Positions 32,872 to 34,710 of a stretch of 34,710 nucleotides of DNA are shown piece after piece. The notes under the pieces were generated by a model. That model saw nothing but the letters and a program-made list of their open reading frames with translations, was not told the origin of the DNA and ran no database searches. The stretch is from an uncultured Lachnospiraceae bacterium (GTDB taxonomy: Bacteria; Bacillota; Clostridia; Lachnospirales; Lachnospiraceae), in the NCBI GenBank assembly GCA_910586715.1, contig CAJUJG010000035.1, positions 1-34,710 of the forward strand, in the 5' to 3' direction. Each line of letters begins with the position of its first letter. Within the stretch, counting starts at the first letter, position 1. The position numbers were made by a program, and so were the translations under genes.

Positions 32872-32920
32872 CACCCTTCAATATTTTGCCTAGTATAAAT
32901 CGAATATATACAATCTATAT

Positions 32921-33060
32921 AGTAACAGTTTAGCCTTCGGCTTCCTGTTACTAGCATCAATCCATGCAAAACCACTTCGTGGTGGCTTGATGCATCTCTT
33001 CCACTACGCTGTTTTACGGACTTTGCAGCGTAGTGCAAAGTCCTGGGCTGAACTGTTACT
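32921..33060. mobile_element. 140-bp MITE-like element with terminal inverted repeats
   Basis: The ends AGTAACAGTTTAGCC (32921-32935) and the complement of 33046-33060, AGTAACAGTTCAGCC, match at 14 of 15 positions. CTATAT flanks it directly on both sides (32915-32920 and 33061-33066), as a target duplication would. Inside are three stem-loops: AGTAACAG/CTGTTACT at 32921-32952, GCATCAA/TTGATGC at 32954-32993 with CCACTTCGTGG within, and two competing stems at 33003-33043 (ACTACGCTG/CAGCGTAGT or GGACTTTGC/GCAAAGTCC). It has no credible coding capacity, so it would depend on a transposase elsewhere or be a dispersed structured repeat. It lies one base past the transglutaminase stop. Confidence 0.7.
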
Positions 33061-33067
33061 CTATATA

Positions 33068-34291
33068 TTAAAATATATTCCAAAAGCTTATCGTGCAAAG
33101 CGCCTCATTTGACGCATAAGATATAGTTCCTTCGCTTACATGAATGATTCCGAAAATCTGACGGTCGTCGATTATTTCTGCAAGCATTTCCCGATACACC
33201 TGTTCATCAGCACACTTTAGCGTAACATAATCCGCCATCTTCACGGCATCACTGTCAAAAATATTTTCAAGCTGCCCGCGGTCATAATGATCAAAGTACA
33301 GCCCTTCCCGCACATAATAATTGTCCTGCGTGCTATCGCATACAGGAAGTGCAGCGGTATCCTCAAACGTATGCGTCTTGGAAAGCTCGTCCGTCGTAAC
33401 CAAAAAATAATCGTAATTAACCGGCGGCAAAAAAACCGCATCCTCCGCCTGCTGCGTTTCGCTTCCGTCATAAGTATACGAAGCGTCTCCCCACGTGGGG
33501 TCCAAATAATAATAGCAGCCGTTTACCCTGACCAGATTCCATGCATGGCGCTCCGTTCCCGTATAGCCCGTTACCAAAACCGACTGCATACCGACTTTTT
33601 GAAGCATATACTGCATCGCCTTCGCATATCCCTGACAGACGGAACGTCCGCCCAAAAATACAGAACATATATTTTGGTTGTTTTCGGCATCCTTATCGTA
33701 CTCCGTATTGTCAATCAGGTATTCATATAAATACTTGACCGTACTGTACTCATCCTCATTGAGCGGCACCTCGTGCATACAGCCTGAGAGCGTTTTTTCA
33801 ATATCCACCAGGGAACGCCTCGCCTCGTCGCGCGTCATGGAATACGTCCCCGCAAACGTAATCTGTGTAAGCGCATCCCCAATAAAATGTTCCGTGTACT
33901 GAAAACCCTCCACATAAAACAACTCCGGATGGTCGTTTAAGACATACTCAAAAACCCTGTCAAGCAGTGCGCTGTCAAGCGTAGAAACTGAAACCTCGCC
34001 TGACATCGCCGTTAATGCATCCAAAATCTCCAAATACAGCGCCTGCTCCGGCGCACTCAAATGATGATACGTATAATAAATTTCCGGTATCTCCCGTTTC
34101 GTTTCCTCCTCGTCCAGTGTCTGTGTTTCGTTCGTCTCCTGTGTTTCGGACCGCATGTCCTCACCGCTTTTGGGTAAAGACGCGTCAGGAACGCGCTCTG
34201 TCACCTGACATCCGCTCAGTCCGATTATAATAACGCACGTTATTAAAATGATAACGCGCGCTATTCTTTTTATTCTGCTAAACTCTGCCAT
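33068..34291 (-). CDS. lipoprotein with transglutaminase-like domain
   Basis: A 407-residue surface lipoprotein. The signal ends in the lipobox GLSGC (C28), followed by an acidic, Thr/Glu-rich linker to about residue 70. The transglutaminase/protease-like core has its triad: C219 in GGRSVCQGYAKAM, H249 in TERHAWNLV, and D264 in YYLDPTWGD. Such domains in Firmicutes are thought to be cysteine proteases or protein cross-linkers at the cell surface; the substrate here is unknown. A C-terminal region of about 120 residues has no motif I recognise. AAGGGG precedes the ATG. It follows prfC by 19 nt and is followed at once by the MITE-like element. Confidence 0.88.
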   Translation of the reverse strand: MAEFSRIKRIARVIILITCVIIIGLSGCQVTERVPDASLPKSGEDMRSETQETNETQTLDEEETKREIPEIYYTYHHLSAPEQALYLEILDALTAMSGEVSVSTLDSALLDRVFEYVLNDHPELFYVEGFQYTEHFIGDALTQITFAGTYSMTRDEARRSLVDIEKTLSGCMHEVPLNEDEYSTVKYLYEYLIDNTEYDKDAENNQNICSVFLGGRSVCQGYAKAMQYMLQKVGMQSVLVTGYTGTERHAWNLVRVNGCYYYLDPTWGDASYTYDGSETQQAEDAVFLPPVNYDYFLVTTDELSKTHTFEDTAALPVCDSTQDNYYVREGLYFDHYDRGQLENIFDSDAVKMADYVTLKCADEQVYREMLAEIIDDRQIFGIIHVSEGTISYASNEALCTISFWNIF

Positions 34292-34310
34292 GAACGATTA
34301 CCCCTTGATT

Positions 34311-34710
34311 TTAATTTCGTCCAAATTCCGAAAGCACAAGCCCCTTATTGCGGTCCTGCGTCATACCGATACTCCACTGGTTGATAAACAACAGCAGCGG
34401 ATTACCCTTTAAATCTTGTATTTTCTTCATATCAGAGGTACCTGAAAGCCTGTCCAAATCCACCTCATCCTTATTTTCAATCCAGCGGATATATTCATAA
34501 GGGAGCGGTTCGAGCTTAATCTCCACATTGTATTCATTTTCCAAACGGTATTTTAAGACATCAAACTGCAAGACACCCACAACGCCTACGATGATTTCCT
34601 CCATACCGGTATTAAATTCCTGAAAAATCTGAATCGCGCCCTCCTGCGCAATCTGATTGACACCCTTAATAAACTGCTTTCGTTTCATCGTGTCAATTTG
34701 GCGCACCCTT
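34311..34710 (-). CDS. prfC: peptide chain release factor 3, C-terminal part
   Basis: The frame runs off the window edge, so only about 133 C-terminal residues are seen. These include RKQFIKGVNQIAQEGAIQIF, the conserved VGVLQFDVLKYRLENEYNVE, and LPYEYIRWI, all typical of the RF3 C-terminal domain. RF3 is a GTPase that removes RF1 and RF2 from ribosomes after termination. The GTPase domain lies beyond the window. Its end, FVLSEFG-like (KGLVLSEFGRN), is normal. Confidence 0.93.
   Translation of the reverse strand, partial: RVRQIDTMKRKQFIKGVNQIAQEGAIQIFQEFNTGMEEIIVGVVGVLQFDVLKYRLENEYNVEIKLEPLPYEYIRWIENKDEVDLDRLSGTSDMKKIQDLKGNPLLLFINQWSIGMTQDRNKGLVLSEFGRN

Noticed and set aside
32826..33098. A 90-codon minus-strand frame
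   Set aside because: It runs through the inverted-repeat element, overlaps the end of the transglutaminase gene, and has no protein-like pattern or good start.

Overview
The window looks like a chromosomal segment of a motile, low-to-moderate-GC member of the Clostridia, most likely Lachnospiraceae. Four things point there: a Gram-positive style chemoreceptor, the sporulation protease SpoIVB, the gene order nusB-xseA-xseB-ispA-dxs-tlyA-nadK-argR-recN typical of Clostridia, and Firmicute-type RND efflux genes without an outer-membrane partner. Family-level placement is inference.

Layout. (1) 315-2285, plus strand: a methyl-accepting chemotaxis protein behind a hairpin-rich leader, closed by a bidirectional terminator. 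(2) 2378-14422, all minus strand: a complete type III-A (Csm) CRISPR-Cas locus in transcriptional order cas6-cas10-csm2-csm3-csm4-csm5, leader, a 35-repeat array, a broken Uma2-family gene, then cas1-cas2-csm6. The array is transcribed on the minus strand: the reverse-complement repeat ends in ACGGAAAC, the kind of 8-nt crRNA 5' handle seen in other III-A systems, and the degenerate repeats lie at the far (trailer) end. The known catalytic motifs are present: Cas10 HD and GGDD, the Csm3 cleavage aspartate, Csm6 CARF and HEPN, and Cas1 E/H/D. Adaptation, RNA targeting, cyclic oligoadenylate signalling and collateral RNase should therefore all be possible.

(3) 14564-23762: spoIVB, an RND pump with its lipoprotein adaptor, a secreted protein of unknown function, a short UppS-like prenyltransferase, and a group Ic aspartate aminotransferase. 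(4) 23801-32815, minus strand: a compact housekeeping operon (asp23-nusB-xseA-xseB-ispA-dxs-tlyA-nadK-argR-recN) with overlapping or closely spaced genes, ending in a strong terminator. Two mini-ORFs bridge ispA to dxs by ATGA-type overlaps. (5) 32921-33060: a 140-bp MITE-like element with 15-bp terminal inverted repeats and a 6-bp target duplication, sitting one base past the stop of a lipoprotein transglutaminase gene. (6) The window ends inside prfC.

How it fits together. Cas6 would trim pre-crRNA. Cas10-Csm2-5 would bind phage transcripts and make cyclic oligoadenylate, which activates Csm6. Cas1-Cas2 would add spacers at the leader (right) end. Many spacers read as sense coding sequence on the plus strand, and two look like ribosome-binding-site/start-codon regions. 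Minus-strand crRNAs would then be antisense to phage mRNA, as type III immunity needs. The most interesting non-textbook items are the MITE-like element, the ispA-dxs mini-ORF relay, two spacers with overlapping target sequence, the Uma2 remnant between array and cas1, and the short UppS paralogue.
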